Shown here piece after piece: positions 36,273 to 46,305 of a stretch of DNA of 64,000 nucleotides. Source of the DNA: Pseudomonas syringae (GTDB lineage Bacteria > Pseudomonadota > Gammaproteobacteria > Pseudomonadales > Pseudomonadaceae); contig NZ_CP066265.1 in NCBI RefSeq assembly GCF_023278085.1, positions 2,882,501-2,946,500 of the forward strand, given 5' to 3'. Positions within the stretch are counted from its first letter, which is position 1; every line of letters starts with the position of its first letter. Made by a program: the position numbers and the translations under genes. The notes under the pieces were generated by a model that saw only the letters and a list, made by a program, of their open reading frames with translations, made no database searches and was not told the origin of the DNA.

Positions 36273-36371
36273 CGCTTGATCCCGCCCCCTCATTCATCCT
36301 CCCTGCCTTCACGCGCTCTCACGCTTCATACCCTCCATGGATGTACGCCTTGACGCGATGCGCGTCGGCTA

Positions 36372-36863
36372 TCAGAGCGATTTCTGCCAGAACATGGCGC
36401 GACCCATTTCCGGGTTCAGCTGATAATTGTCAAAACCCATCTTTCTGTAGGCGCCCTGAGCGACGTCATTGCCCTCAAGCACCTCCAGCGTCAGCTTGCA
36501 GCAGCCGCGCTGACGCGCGATTTCTTCGACTTTGGCCAGCATCCTCTGGCTGATGCCCTGCCCCCGGTACTGCGCTATGACCGCGACGTCATGAATATTG
36601 ACCAGCGGACGGCAGGCAAAGGTGGAAAAGCCCTCGAAACAGTTGATCAGCCCTACGGGCTCGCCGGAGACGAAGGCCAGCACACTGAACGCATGTGGGC
36701 GCTTGGCCAGTTCGATGGCCAGTTGCTGGCGAGTATCGGCTGAAAGGGGCCTACCCGTGCCCATGACGTCCAGGGAGTATTCGTTCAGGACAAATCCAAT
36801 GGCATCGGCATGCACAGGATTTGTGTAGCTCGCTTGCAGTACCAGCACCTCAGGGGCTTCCAT
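36372..36863 (-). CDS. GNAT-family N-acetyltransferase
   Basis: This 163-residue acetyltransferase has the GNAT core. The acetyl-CoA-binding motif A is VAVIAQYRGQGISQRMLAKVEE (about 95-115), and motif B is LEVLEGNDVAQGAYRKMGF. The acceptor cannot be predicted. The start ATG 36863 has GAGGA eight bases upstream; the frame is open six codons more. It is monocistronic. Confidence 0.9.
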   Translation of the reverse strand: MEAPEVLVLQASYTNPVHADAIGFVLNEYSLDVMGTGRPLSADTRQQLAIELAKRPHAFSVLAFVSGEPVGLINCFEGFSTFACRPLVNIHDVAVIAQYRGQGISQRMLAKVEEIARQRGCCKLTLEVLEGNDVAQGAYRKMGFDNYQLNPEMGRAMFWQKSL

Positions 36864-37472
36864 TTCCGTCCTCGTCAACAATTCAAAACAGCGTGTTCAA
36901 ATCAGTGTGCTTCCGAGAGGCCAGCCCTATCTCCCGAATATCACGGGTCGATTCTATCCTGCCTCGCTTCGAATTGTTCCAGCACAGATGCAGGAAATTT
37001 CCCATGGTGCACATAGATAGCGCGTCAAATGCACCCGGAAAAGGCGCAATGCACTGATTGGGTTCGAGCGGCACCCGAACAAGGCCTGGCGCACCCTCGG
37101 AGCAGGCCTGCAAAAAAGGATTGTCGAACGATCCGACGGCCGGTCATGCGCTGAGACTGTGCAATATTTCGCCCTTTAAACGCGCAACAGCCTAATGACA
37201 GGCGGCTGTAGCTGACAGCCAGAGAGGCGCAACCCCGCGCGCCAGACATTTGCGCATAAAAAAGTGGAAACTTCTCAAAAACAGCCGGGTCAGCTGAATA
37301 GAGCATCTATGCTATTGGCTGACATCCGGTAATGGCGACATCACGCCGCTTTGTCACTGTGCATGGTCCGAACGGGTATCGATCTTGCGTAGTGCACGTA
37401 TGTGTACCCGGCCATAGGAAATGGCCAATAACAATCAAGTGATGCACCAATACTGGTTTAAGGGGAAAAACG
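36864..37472. other. Long upstream region of the glycogen/trehalose operon
   Basis: About 610 bp have no gene I can support (minus-strand frames at 36883-37113 and 37025-37306 look spurious). A small inverted repeat GGCTGT/ACAGCC lies at 37203-37219. A sigmaS-like -10 (TCTATGCT, 37306-37313) is the best promoter candidate for glgA. It would leave a leader of ~150 bases, which might carry additional control. Confidence 0.4.
37306..37313 (+). promoter_or_regulatory. Candidate sigmaS-type -10 element upstream of glgA
   Basis: TCTATGCT matches the RpoS extended -10 (KCTATACT) at seven of eight positions. RpoS or envelope-stress control of trehalose genes is known in related bacteria. No -35 was assigned. 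Confidence 0.3.
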
Positions 37473-39065
37473 ATGATTAGCGCCGCTGTCAAAACCCAGA
37501 AGGGAGAGAGTTTTAACCAGCCGGTCGGCGAGCTGACTCATCTACCGGTTTTTGCGACTACTAATTTACCTGTGCTGCACATACCCACTGCACCGACCCA
37601 GCAGACCATGTCTCAGGTCAACCGACGCAAGGTGTTGTTCGTGACCTCCGAGCTGGCCGACCTGGTGAAAACCGGCGGTCTTGGCGATGTGTCTGCCGCA
37701 CTGCCGCGTGCCATGCGCCACCTGCACGACGTTCGGGTGCTGATTCCCGGTTATCCGCAAGTCATCAACAGTGGCAATCCGATTCATATCATCAGTCAGC
37801 TGGGTGGCCATGCCGCGCTTCCGCCGTGCAAGGTGGGCCGTATGGACATGAAAGACGGCCTGGTGATTTATGTCCTGATCTGCCCCGAGCTGTATGAGCG
37901 CGAAGGCACGCCCTACGCGGACACCGAAGGTCGTGACTGGTCCGATAACCATATCCGCTTTGCCCGTCTGGGCCTGGCCGCCGCAGAATTTGCCGCAGGC
38001 GAAGTAAAAAGTCAGTGGTGCCCCGAACTGGTTCATGCCCATGACTGGCCAGCCGGTCTGGCGCCCGCTTACATGCGCTGGCGCGGACAGTCCACGCCGA
38101 GCATCTTCACCATTCACAACCTCGCTTATCAGGGCACGGTCAGTACCGCGTCGAGTCGCGAGCTGGGTATTCCGGATGAAGCCATCCACCCGGAAGGTAT
38201 GGAATTCTACGGCCAGTTGTCGTTCATCAAGGCGGGCATGGCCTACGCAAGCCACATCACGACCGTCAGCGCCACTTACGCCCGGGAAATCACGACCCCG
38301 GAATTCGGCTGCGGGCTTGAAGGCTTTCTGCAGAGCAAGGCGAAAAAGGGCCAGCTCAGCGGCATCCCCAACGGCATCGACGAAAGCTGGGACGCAGCCA
38401 CCGACGAACACCTGATCTGCCATTTCGCGCCCAATGAGTGGACGCGCAAAGAGATCAACGCCGATCACGTCCGTGAACTGTTCGAGCTGGATGAGTCCAC
38501 CGGCCCGCTGTTCGCCGTGGTTTCACGCCTGGTTTATCAGAAGGGTCTGGACCTGACCATTGGCGTTGCCGAGCACATCGTCAACAACGGCGGACAGATC
38601 GCGATCATCGGCCGGGGTGAACCCGAGGAAGAAGAGGCCATGCGCGAGCTGGCTGCACGCTTTCCGGGCCGCATCGGCGTTCGGGTCGGCTTTAACGAAA
38701 CCGATGCGCGCCGCATGTTCGCTGGCAGTGATTTCCTGCTGATGCCGTCCCGCTATGAGCCTTGCGGCTTGAGCCAGATGTACGCACAGCGTTTCGGCTC
38801 GCTGCCGGTTGCCCGCAACACCGGTGGTCTGGCTGACACCATCGAAGATGGCGTGACCGGTTTCCTGTTCAACGAATCTACGGTTGAAAGCTACATGGAA
38901 GCGCTTAATCGGGCTTTCAACGTGTTCTCCCACCCGGAATTACTTAACGCCATGCGTTGCCGCGCCATGGCCGCCCCGTTCAATTGGCACCAGGCGGTGG
39001 AGCCATACGCAGATCTCTACCGCGACTTGCTGAAGAAAAACGTGGGCGTTTCAACTCACTACTAG
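37473..39065 (+). CDS. glgA: Glycogen synthase
   Basis: GlgA is a GT5 glycosyltransferase of 530 residues that elongates alpha-1,4 glucan from ADP-glucose. It has an extra N-terminal ~45 residues before the family start (RKVLFVTSELADLVKTGGLGDV, containing the KTGGL substrate-binding motif). The C-terminal domain carries VSRLVYQKGLDL and the catalytic block PSRYEPCGLSQMYAQRFGSLPVARNTGGL. The start ATG 37473 has AAGGGGA before it; an internal ATG (Met46) would give the classical N-terminus and is an alternative. It is the first gene of a long plus-strand operon for glucan and trehalose. Confidence 0.95.
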   Translation: MISAAVKTQKGESFNQPVGELTHLPVFATTNLPVLHIPTAPTQQTMSQVNRRKVLFVTSELADLVKTGGLGDVSAALPRAMRHLHDVRVLIPGYPQVINSGNPIHIISQLGGHAALPPCKVGRMDMKDGLVIYVLICPELYEREGTPYADTEGRDWSDNHIRFARLGLAAAEFAAGEVKSQWCPELVHAHDWPAGLAPAYMRWRGQSTPSIFTIHNLAYQGTVSTASSRELGIPDEAIHPEGMEFYGQLSFIKAGMAYASHITTVSATYAREITTPEFGCGLEGFLQSKAKKGQLSGIPNGIDESWDAATDEHLICHFAPNEWTRKEINADHVRELFELDESTGPLFAVVSRLVYQKGLDLTIGVAEHIVNNGGQIAIIGRGEPEEEEAMRELAARFPGRIGVRVGFNETDARRMFAGSDFLLMPSRYEPCGLSQMYAQRFGSLPVARNTGGLADTIEDGVTGFLFNESTVESYMEALNRAFNVFSHPELLNAMRCRAMAAPFNWHQAVEPYADLYRDLLKKNVGVSTHY

Positions 39066-39080
39066 GAAAAGGATCGATGG

Positions 39081-40892
39081 ATGCCACTGCGTACAGAAGA
39101 TAACTGGCGCCACGGCGCCGTATTGCTGGATTCTGATAACACCCGCTTTGCCCTCTGGGCGCCGGATGCCGAATACGTCAGTGTCGAACTGCAGGATGGC
39201 CAGTCTCTGGCCATGCTGCCGCAGCCTGAAGGCTGGTTTGTTCTCGACGCAAGCTGCAAGGCAGGCACCCGATATCGATTCAAGATCAATCACGAGCTGG
39301 AAGTACCCGACCCCGCGTCACGCGCGCAGGTCGATGACGTACATTCGCAAAGCGTCGTGGTTGACCCTGCTTATGCATGGCAAAACCCCGAATGGAAAGG
39401 TCGCCCATGGCACGAGGCAGTCATCTATGAACTGCACGTCGGTGCCCTGGGTGGCTATGCAGGGGTTGAAAAGCACCTGCCACGTCTGGCAGCCCTCGGC
39501 ATCACGGCAATCGAACTGATGCCACTGGCGCAGTTCCCGGGCGATCGCAACTGGGGGTATGACGGCGTATTGCCATACGCTCCGCAGTCTTCCTATGGCA
39601 CACCCGAGCAGCTCAAGCACCTGATCGACGCAGCCCACGCGCACGGCTTGATGGTGATTCTGGACGTGGTGTACAACCACTTCGGTCCGGACGGCAATTA
39701 CCTCGGCAGTTACGCCAAAGAATTTTTCCGCAGCGACCTGCATACACCCTGGGGCGACGCCATCGATTTTCGCCGTCCGCAGGTGCGTGACTACTTCGTC
39801 GACAATGCGCTTATGTGGCTGCTCGAATACCGCTTCGACGGGCTGCGCATGGACGCCGTACACGCGATTCGTGACGAGACATTCCTCCCGGAATTCGCGG
39901 AACGGGTGCGTGCGCAGATCGAGCCATCCCGGCACGTCTGGCTGAACCTCGAAAACGAGTTCAATCAGGCCAGCCTGCTCGACAAGGGCTTCGATGCGCA
40001 GTGGGACGACGACGGCCATAACACGCTTCATGTGCTATTGACCGGTGAGACCGACGCCTACTATTCGGACTTCGCCAAAGAACCTACGCAAAAGCTCGCA
40101 CGTCTGCTCAGTGAGGGTTTTGTCTATCAGGGTGAACCGACTCGCCATGGCCACACCCGAGGCGAGCCGAGCGGTCATCTGTCACCCAGCGCGTTCGTGT
40201 TGTTCCTGCAAAACCATGACCAGATCGGCAACCGTGCCCTGGGCGAGCGTTTGCCGCTGCTGTGCTCTCCGGACGCGCTGAAGGCTGCAACTGCACTGCT
40301 GCTGCTGTCGCCGATGATTCCCCTGATGTTCATGGGTGATGAATGGGCGGCCAGCGAGCCGTTTCTGTTCTTCACCAGTCACCACGGCGAACTGGCCGAT
40401 GCGGTACGTGAAGGTCGCCGCAAGGAATTTGCCGACTTTGCAGCGTTCGCCGACCCGGAAAAACGCGAGCACATCCCCGACCCGAACGACATCAAGACAT
40501 TCGAAGCGTCACGTCCTGCGTTCGCGGCGGTTGACCTGGATACCGACAAGGGCGCAGACCATCGCAACTGGCTCGATTTCTACACGCGCCTGCTGACTTT
40601 GCGTCACAAGGAAATCGTACCTCGCCTGCAGGGCGCACGGTTCCTGAAGACCGACATTCTCGGTGACAAGGCGGTCAGCGCACGCTGGACGCTGGGCGAC
40701 GGTGCTGTGCTGCGCATCGATCTGAACCTCAGCGAACAGGCGGTCGATACGCAGCCTCAGCAGCAGGCACGGCTGATTTTTTCCAGCCCTGAAAAATCGT
40801 CCGAACTTTCACGTCAGGGCATCCTCAATCCATACACGGCCATTGTCAGCCTGACAGCAAGTGATGTTCTGGAGGAACAGGATGAACAATGA
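39081..40892 (+). CDS. treZ: Malto-oligosyltrehalose trehalohydrolase
   Basis: TreZ releases trehalose from the maltooligosyltrehalose made by TreY. It has 603 residues. The N-terminal beta-sandwich (FALWAPDAEYVSVEL) is followed by a GH13 barrel with VILDVVYNHFGPDGNYLG, GLRMDAVHAIRDE (nucleophile Asp region) and VLFLQNHDQIGNRA (conserved His-Asp). The specific sequence EFFRSDLHTPWGDAIDF is diagnostic of TreZ. It starts 16 bases after glgA with AGGAAAAGGA as ribosome site, and its 3' end overlaps malQ by 11 bases. Confidence 0.96.
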   Translation: MPLRTEDNWRHGAVLLDSDNTRFALWAPDAEYVSVELQDGQSLAMLPQPEGWFVLDASCKAGTRYRFKINHELEVPDPASRAQVDDVHSQSVVVDPAYAWQNPEWKGRPWHEAVIYELHVGALGGYAGVEKHLPRLAALGITAIELMPLAQFPGDRNWGYDGVLPYAPQSSYGTPEQLKHLIDAAHAHGLMVILDVVYNHFGPDGNYLGSYAKEFFRSDLHTPWGDAIDFRRPQVRDYFVDNALMWLLEYRFDGLRMDAVHAIRDETFLPEFAERVRAQIEPSRHVWLNLENEFNQASLLDKGFDAQWDDDGHNTLHVLLTGETDAYYSDFAKEPTQKLARLLSEGFVYQGEPTRHGHTRGEPSGHLSPSAFVLFLQNHDQIGNRALGERLPLLCSPDALKAATALLLLSPMIPLMFMGDEWAASEPFLFFTSHHGELADAVREGRRKEFADFAAFADPEKREHIPDPNDIKTFEASRPAFAAVDLDTDKGADHRNWLDFYTRLLTLRHKEIVPRLQGARFLKTDILGDKAVSARWTLGDGAVLRIDLNLSEQAVDTQPQQQARLIFSSPEKSSELSRQGILNPYTAIVSLTASDVLEEQDEQ

Positions 40893-42960
40893 GCAATTGG
40901 AGAGGCTTGCGACCGCAGCTGGCTTGTCGGTGCATTGGGTCGACGCCAACGCTCGCCCGCAGACCGTCAGCCCTGACGTGTTGCGCAAGGTTCTGGAGGC
41001 ACTGGGTTTTTCTGCTGAAAATGGTGAGGCGATAGACGCCAGCCTGCAACGCCTGCAAGTTGAACGGCATGCCGCCAGCGCCCCGCCGCTGCTGACTGTC
41101 GAGCTGGACAGCAACCTTGATCTGTCGGCATGGTTTGCGCCGGAAACACCCTTCACGCTGCACCTTGAAGACGGCTCATCGCTGGATGCCAGGATGACCG
41201 CAGCAGGCGAACTTCCTGCACTCGCGCCGCCCGGGTATCAACAGCTCGAAATCGCCGGGCAGCACCTGACCATCGCGGTGGCTCCGAAAACCTGTTTCAG
41301 CATGGCCATGGCTACTGATGCTGAGGTACCGCGTGGCTGGGGCCTGACTGCCCAGTTGTACAGCCTGCGCCGTAACGGTGATGGAGGCTTTGGCGATACC
41401 GAAGCACTTGAGACGCTGGTGCGCTCTGCCGGAGAGCGTGGCGCTGACGCGCTCGGCATTAGCCCCATCCACGCGATGTTCGCTAATGACCCACACCGCT
41501 ACAGCCCCTACTCGCCGTCCAGCCGTCTGTTTCTGAACAGCCTGTACGCTTCGCCCGGTGCCATTCTGGGTGAGCGGGCCTGGCGTGACGCCATCGAACA
41601 GGCCGGTGTCGGCGCCGAAATGAAACGCCTGGAAACGCTGCAGCTGATTGACTGGCCAGCGGCTGCCAACGCGAAGTGGAAAGCGCTGCACGCACTTTAC
41701 GAAGCATTCAGCAAAGCGGCTCATCCGTTGCACGAAGACTTCAACAGTTTCCGCCACAGCGGTGGCGAAGCGCTGGAGAATCACTGCCGCTTCGAGGCCC
41801 TGCGCGCCGAGTCCACCGAGCTTGGCATCGGCGATAACTGGCACGAATGGCCAGATGAATTCAAGGATCCGCGTGGCAAGGCTGTCGTCGATTTTGCCGC
41901 CAGTCACAGCGAGCAGATCAGCTTCCATGCGTTCGCTCAGTGGTTGATCGACCGCAGCCTTAAACGTGCCCAGGATGCCGCCCGCAGCAGTGGCATGCGC
42001 ATTGGCCTGATCGCCGATCTGGCCGTCGGTGCCGACGGCGCTGGCAGTCAGGCGTGGAGTCGTCAGGACGAGCTGTTGTCAGCCCTGACCGTCGGCGCGC
42101 CGCCGGATATCCTCAACCGGGCCGGACAAAGCTGGGGCATTTCGGCTTTTTCGCCGGACGGGCTCAAGCGTAATGGTTTTCGCGCCTTCATCGAGATGCT
42201 GCGGGCCAACTTTGCCCACGCCGGCGGTCTGCGTATCGACCACGTCATGGGCCTGCAACGCCTGTGGGTGATCCCGGTGGGATCGCCGCCAAGCGAAGGC
42301 GCTTACCTGAATTTCCCTGTGGAAGACATGCTGCGCCTGCTCAGCCTTGAATCATGGCGACACAAGGCCATCGTATTGGGTGAAGACCTCGGTACCGTGC
42401 CTGAGGGCCTGAGCGACAAGCTCAGCGCACGCGCGATTCTTGGCATGCGCGTTCTGTTGTTCGAACAGAACAACGGTCAGTTCAAACCGATCCTTGACTG
42501 GTCCGATCAGGCGCTGGCGACTACCAGCACGCACGATCTGCCGACACTGGCTGGCTGGATCAGCGAGCTGGACATCGAATGGAACGCCCGTCTGGATCAC
42601 ATCGACGAACAACGCGAAGCGCAGTGGCGTGAAGAGCGCGTGCGCGAGTATCACAGCCTGCGACGCGCCCTGAGCCAGAATATCGAAGACCTGCCTGCCG
42701 ACAGCGAAGACCCGGAGCAGATCATCGACGCCAGCGTCCGTTACCTCGGCCTGACTCGCGCGCCGCTGGTATTGCTGCCCATCGAAGATGCGCTGGGTGT
42801 CGAGGAGCAGGCCAACCTGCCCGGCACCATAGACAGCCACCCGAACTGGCGCAGACGCCTGCCCGGTGAGGCTGCCACCTTGCTTGATAACCCACATGCT
42901 GCTCGACGACTGGAATTGCTCTCCCAATCCCGGCTGCAAGCTGCGGAGCGTGACCGATGA
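40882..42960 (+). CDS. malQ: 4-alpha-glucanotransferase (amylomaltase)
   Basis: MalQ is a GH77 disproportionating enzyme of 692 residues that transfers maltodextrin segments, recycling short glucans. GH77 motifs are PSSRLFLNSLYASPG, LIADLAVGADGAGSQAW, the catalytic region LRIDHVMGLQRLW and LGEDLGTVPEG, and TSTHDLPTLAGW near the end. The start ATG 40882 lies in the end of treZ with GGAGGAACAGG before it. The four-base overlap (ATGA) with treY shows coupling. It adjusts chain length of the glucans used by TreY. Confidence 0.96.
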   Translation: MNNEQLERLATAAGLSVHWVDANARPQTVSPDVLRKVLEALGFSAENGEAIDASLQRLQVERHAASAPPLLTVELDSNLDLSAWFAPETPFTLHLEDGSSLDARMTAAGELPALAPPGYQQLEIAGQHLTIAVAPKTCFSMAMATDAEVPRGWGLTAQLYSLRRNGDGGFGDTEALETLVRSAGERGADALGISPIHAMFANDPHRYSPYSPSSRLFLNSLYASPGAILGERAWRDAIEQAGVGAEMKRLETLQLIDWPAAANAKWKALHALYEAFSKAAHPLHEDFNSFRHSGGEALENHCRFEALRAESTELGIGDNWHEWPDEFKDPRGKAVVDFAASHSEQISFHAFAQWLIDRSLKRAQDAARSSGMRIGLIADLAVGADGAGSQAWSRQDELLSALTVGAPPDILNRAGQSWGISAFSPDGLKRNGFRAFIEMLRANFAHAGGLRIDHVMGLQRLWVIPVGSPPSEGAYLNFPVEDMLRLLSLESWRHKAIVLGEDLGTVPEGLSDKLSARAILGMRVLLFEQNNGQFKPILDWSDQALATTSTHDLPTLAGWISELDIEWNARLDHIDEQREAQWREERVREYHSLRRALSQNIEDLPADSEDPEQIIDASVRYLGLTRAPLVLLPIEDALGVEEQANLPGTIDSHPNWRRRLPGEAATLLDNPHAARRLELLSQSRLQAAERDR

Positions 42961-45740
42961 GCCGTCCATTACAACCTTTGCGCGCTACCCAGCGCCTGCA
43001 ATTTCATAAAGACTTCACGCTGGACGACGCTGTACCCCTGGTGCCCTACTTCGCCAGCCTGGGTATCAGCCATATCTACGCATCGCCGTTGCTGAAGGCA
43101 CGTGCGGGCTCCATGCACGGCTACGATGTAGTGGACCCGACCGTCATCAACCCCGAGCTGGGCGGTGAACCTGCCCTGCTGCGCCTGGTTGCGACCCTGC
43201 GCGAACACGGCATGGGCCTGATTCTGGACATCGTGTCCAATCACATGGCGGTGGGTGGCGCGGACAACCCGTGGTGGCTGGACCTGCTGGAGTGGGGTCG
43301 TCGCAGTCCTTACGCCGACTTCTTCGATATCCAGTGGAATTCGCCCGATCCGCTGCTGGAAGGTCAACTGTTGCTGCCGTTTCTGAGCAGCGATTACGGC
43401 ACGGTCTTGCAGGCTGGAGAGATCCCGCTGCGCTTCAATGCTGATCAGGGCTCGTTCTACATCGAGCACTATCAGCATCATTTTCCGATCTGCCCCCTGA
43501 CCTACGGCACGCTGTTGCAGTCGACCGATGACGCGCAGTTGAAAGAGCTGGCGCAGCGTTTCAAGGCCTTGGCCGACTACCCGCAAGCCTACGAACGCGC
43601 GCGTCAGGCCAAGGCTGAACTGGCCGAGCTGGCGAAAGACTCACAGGCCCGCAAGGCCATCGACCAGTTGCTTGCGCAGTTCGACTCCAGCGACGCGGAA
43701 GGCTTTCAGCGTCTGCACCAGTTGCTCGAGCGCCAGCACTACCGTCTGGCCAGCTGGCGTACCGCAGGGGATGACATCAACTGGCGGCGCTTTTTCGACA
43801 TCAATGAACTGGGCGGCTTGCGTGTCGAGCTGCCACACGTGTTCGAAGCCACTCACGGCAAGATTTTCCAGTTGGTTGCAGATGGCCTGGTGGACGGTCT
43901 GCGCATCGACCACATCGATGGCCTGGCAGACCCGCGCGGCTATGGTCGCAAGCTGCACCGCCGGGTCATGAGCCTGCTCCGGCTGCGCCCTGCCGACGCG
44001 CAAATCGAACACCTGCCGATCTTCGTCGAGAAGATTCTTGGTCCTGATGAGCCACTGCGCGAAGACTGGAGCGTGGACGGCACCACCGGCTACGAATTCA
44101 TGAATCAGGTGTCGCTCCTGCAACATGACCCCAAAGGCAAAGAGCCACTGGGTGAGCTGTGGAGTCGCCTGAGTGAGCGGACCGCCGACTTCGACCAGGA
44201 AGTGCTGATCGCTCGTGATCTGGTCCTGCACGGTACCCTGGCGGGCGATTTCGAAAATGTTGCGCAGTCCTTGCTGCAAGTGGCGCGCAGTGACTTGATG
44301 AGCCGCGACCTGACACTGGGTGCTATCCGCCGCGCATTGTTGGCGCTGGTGGTGAATTTCCCGATCTACCGTACCTACATTTCGGTGTGCGGCCGATCGG
44401 CGCAGGACGATCGTTACTTTCAGCAGGCCATGGAAGGGGCGCGTACCACGCTGAGTGAAGGCGACTGGCCGGTGCTGGATTATCTGGCCCGCTGGCTGGG
44501 TGGCGAAACGTGGCGTCAACTGCCGCGCGGACACCTGCGCAAGCTGTACAAGAACGCCTGCGTGCGCTTCCAGCAATTGACCTCCCCGGTCGCCGCCAAG
44601 TCGGTCGAAGACACCTCGTTCTATCGCTCCGCAGTGCTGCTGTCGCGCAATGACGTGGGCTTTCACCCGCAGCATTTCAGTGCGCCGGTCGAAGACTTTC
44701 ATCAGGTCTGCCTGCAACGTCTGGAAAAGTTTCCTGACAACCTGCTGACCACTGCGACTCACGACCACAAGCGTGGCGAAGACACGCGCACGCGTCTTGC
44801 TGTACTCAGCGAATGCGCGCCGTGGTATGCCGAACAGGTGGAACGCTGGCGGCAATTGGCGATACCGTTGAAGGGCGAGGAATCGGCCATCAGCGCCGGT
44901 GACGAACTGATGCTCTATCAGGCCTTGCTGGGCAGCTGGCCTTTGAATCTCGAAGGTGAAGAGGCCCATGAAGCGTATGCCAAACGCATGGTCCAGTGGC
45001 AGGAAAAGGCCCTGCGCGAGGCCAAGTTGCAAAGCAGCTGGAGCGCGCCCAATCAGCCTTACGAAACGGCCTGCCGCGAATTCCTGCAACGTCTGTTGAT
45101 GGCTCCGGAGGCGCTGGCGCTGCGCCAGTCCCTTAGCGCTACTGCCAACCGTATCGCCACCGCAGGCGCGCTCAACAGCCTGGCGCAAACCTTGCTACGC
45201 TTGACTGTGCCCGGTGTCCCTGATCTGTATCAGGGCACCGAGTTCTGGGATTTCAGTCTGGTGGATCCGGACAACCGCCGGCCAGTGGATTACGCAGCCC
45301 GTCAGAAGTCGCTGGCAGAAGAAACCAGCGTTGACGATCTGTTAAGCCGCTGGCAGGACGGCCGAATCAAACAGGCGCTGATTGCCAAGGTGTTGAACCT
45401 GCGGGCGACACATCCCGAGCTGTTCAGCGAAGGGGAATATATCCCGCTGGAAATAAAGGGCAGTCATGCCGGACAGGTAATGGCCTTTGCCCGGGTCACG
45501 CAAGGAGTGCGCGCGATCATCGTAGTCCCACGCATAAGCAGTGAACTATTGGGCACTGCACAAACTCCATTGATTAACGCTGCCAATTGGGGCGACACGC
45601 AGATTATCGTGCCTTTTGCCGATTCTGGTTCAGACTGGAAAGGCCTCTTTTCTGACGTTGTCGTTATAAATGACCGGGAACTTCCCCTCAGCACCGTGCT
45701 TGAGAAATTTTCCGTCAATATGCTTATTCAAACTACGTAA
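42957..45740 (+). CDS. treY: Malto-oligosyltrehalose synthase
   Basis: TreY isomerises the reducing-end alpha-1,4 bond of a maltodextrin to alpha,alpha-1,1, creating the trehalose unit that TreZ excises. It is a 927-residue GH13 protein. The start is RATQRLQFHKDFTLDDA; catalytic stretches are LILDIVSNHMAV, GLRIDHIDGLADP (nucleophile Asp) and VEKILGPDEPLRED (acid/base Glu). Later motifs TATHDHKRGEDTRTRLAVLSE and VPDLYQGTEFWDFSLVDPDNR are TreY-specific. It overlaps malQ by four bases. Confidence 0.97.
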   Translation: MSRPLQPLRATQRLQFHKDFTLDDAVPLVPYFASLGISHIYASPLLKARAGSMHGYDVVDPTVINPELGGEPALLRLVATLREHGMGLILDIVSNHMAVGGADNPWWLDLLEWGRRSPYADFFDIQWNSPDPLLEGQLLLPFLSSDYGTVLQAGEIPLRFNADQGSFYIEHYQHHFPICPLTYGTLLQSTDDAQLKELAQRFKALADYPQAYERARQAKAELAELAKDSQARKAIDQLLAQFDSSDAEGFQRLHQLLERQHYRLASWRTAGDDINWRRFFDINELGGLRVELPHVFEATHGKIFQLVADGLVDGLRIDHIDGLADPRGYGRKLHRRVMSLLRLRPADAQIEHLPIFVEKILGPDEPLREDWSVDGTTGYEFMNQVSLLQHDPKGKEPLGELWSRLSERTADFDQEVLIARDLVLHGTLAGDFENVAQSLLQVARSDLMSRDLTLGAIRRALLALVVNFPIYRTYISVCGRSAQDDRYFQQAMEGARTTLSEGDWPVLDYLARWLGGETWRQLPRGHLRKLYKNACVRFQQLTSPVAAKSVEDTSFYRSAVLLSRNDVGFHPQHFSAPVEDFHQVCLQRLEKFPDNLLTTATHDHKRGEDTRTRLAVLSECAPWYAEQVERWRQLAIPLKGEESAISAGDELMLYQALLGSWPLNLEGEEAHEAYAKRMVQWQEKALREAKLQSSWSAPNQPYETACREFLQRLLMAPEALALRQSLSATANRIATAGALNSLAQTLLRLTVPGVPDLYQGTEFWDFSLVDPDNRRPVDYAARQKSLAEETSVDDLLSRWQDGRIKQALIAKVLNLRATHPELFSEGEYIPLEIKGSHAGQVMAFARVTQGVRAIIVVPRISSELLGTAQTPLINAANWGDTQIIVPFADSGSDWKGLFSDVVVINDRELPLSTVLEKFSVNMLIQTT

Positions 45741-45757
45741 TACCTGGGAGTGTCGAG

Positions 45758-46147
45758 ATGAGTGCCGACGAAAAACGAATTCGCGATTTTGCTTATCAAA
45801 TCTGGGAATCGGAAGGCAAGCCTTCCGGTCACGACGAGCGTCATTGGGAGATGGCACGCAAGCTGGCAGAAGCCGAGGCGCTGGCTCCGAACAAGGCCAA
45901 CGTGCGCAAGTCGACCAAACCCAAGCTGCCTGAAGTAGACAGCGCCAAGGCTCCGGCCAAGGGTGCTGCCAAATCGGAAGCGAAGGCCGCTCCTGCGCCC
46001 AAGCCTGCCGCCGCGAAGCCAAAGCCAGCGGCCGCAAAACCGGCAGCCAAGCCAGCTCCCAAGCCCAAGGCCGCAGCAGGTTCGGCGCCCGCTGACGCTC
46101 CTGCCAAGCCTGCCGCGAAGAAACCACGCAAGCCATCGGCTGATTGA
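45758..46147 (+). CDS. DUF2934 protein with Lys/Ala/Pro-rich tail
   Basis: This 129-residue protein has an N-terminal DUF2934 domain (about 5-40: KRIRDFAYQIWESEGKPSG, then HWEMARKLAE). From about residue 45 it continues as a low-complexity tail of Lys, Ala and Pro (repeats of the KPAAAKP type) resembling histone H1-like and AlgP tails. The tail suggests binding to DNA or another polyanion. It lies inside the trehalose operon between treY and glgX with its own ribosome site (TGGGAG). Function is unknown; repeat number probably varies between strains. Confidence 0.85.
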   Translation: MSADEKRIRDFAYQIWESEGKPSGHDERHWEMARKLAEAEALAPNKANVRKSTKPKLPEVDSAKAPAKGAAKSEAKAAPAPKPAAAKPKPAAAKPAAKPAPKPKAAAGSAPADAPAKPAAKKPRKPSAD

Positions 46148-46305
46148 AACTCTTCGCACGATACGCCAGTCCATTGGTGCAGGCCTGCTCGGAACATTGA
46201 TGTCAGGCTTGCGTCACACCCACACTCTATCGTCAATATCGAAGCCTCCGGGCTTCGGTAGCGGTCTTGGCCGCTCAGAAAATCATCAGACGTCAGGAAG
46301 GCACC

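Noticed and set aside
37266..37292. AlgU-like promoter upstream of glgA (AAACTT-N16-TCAGC)
   Set aside because: The -35 lacks the leading GA of GAACTT and the -10 does not match TCTGA well; one weak match in 600 bp is expected by chance.
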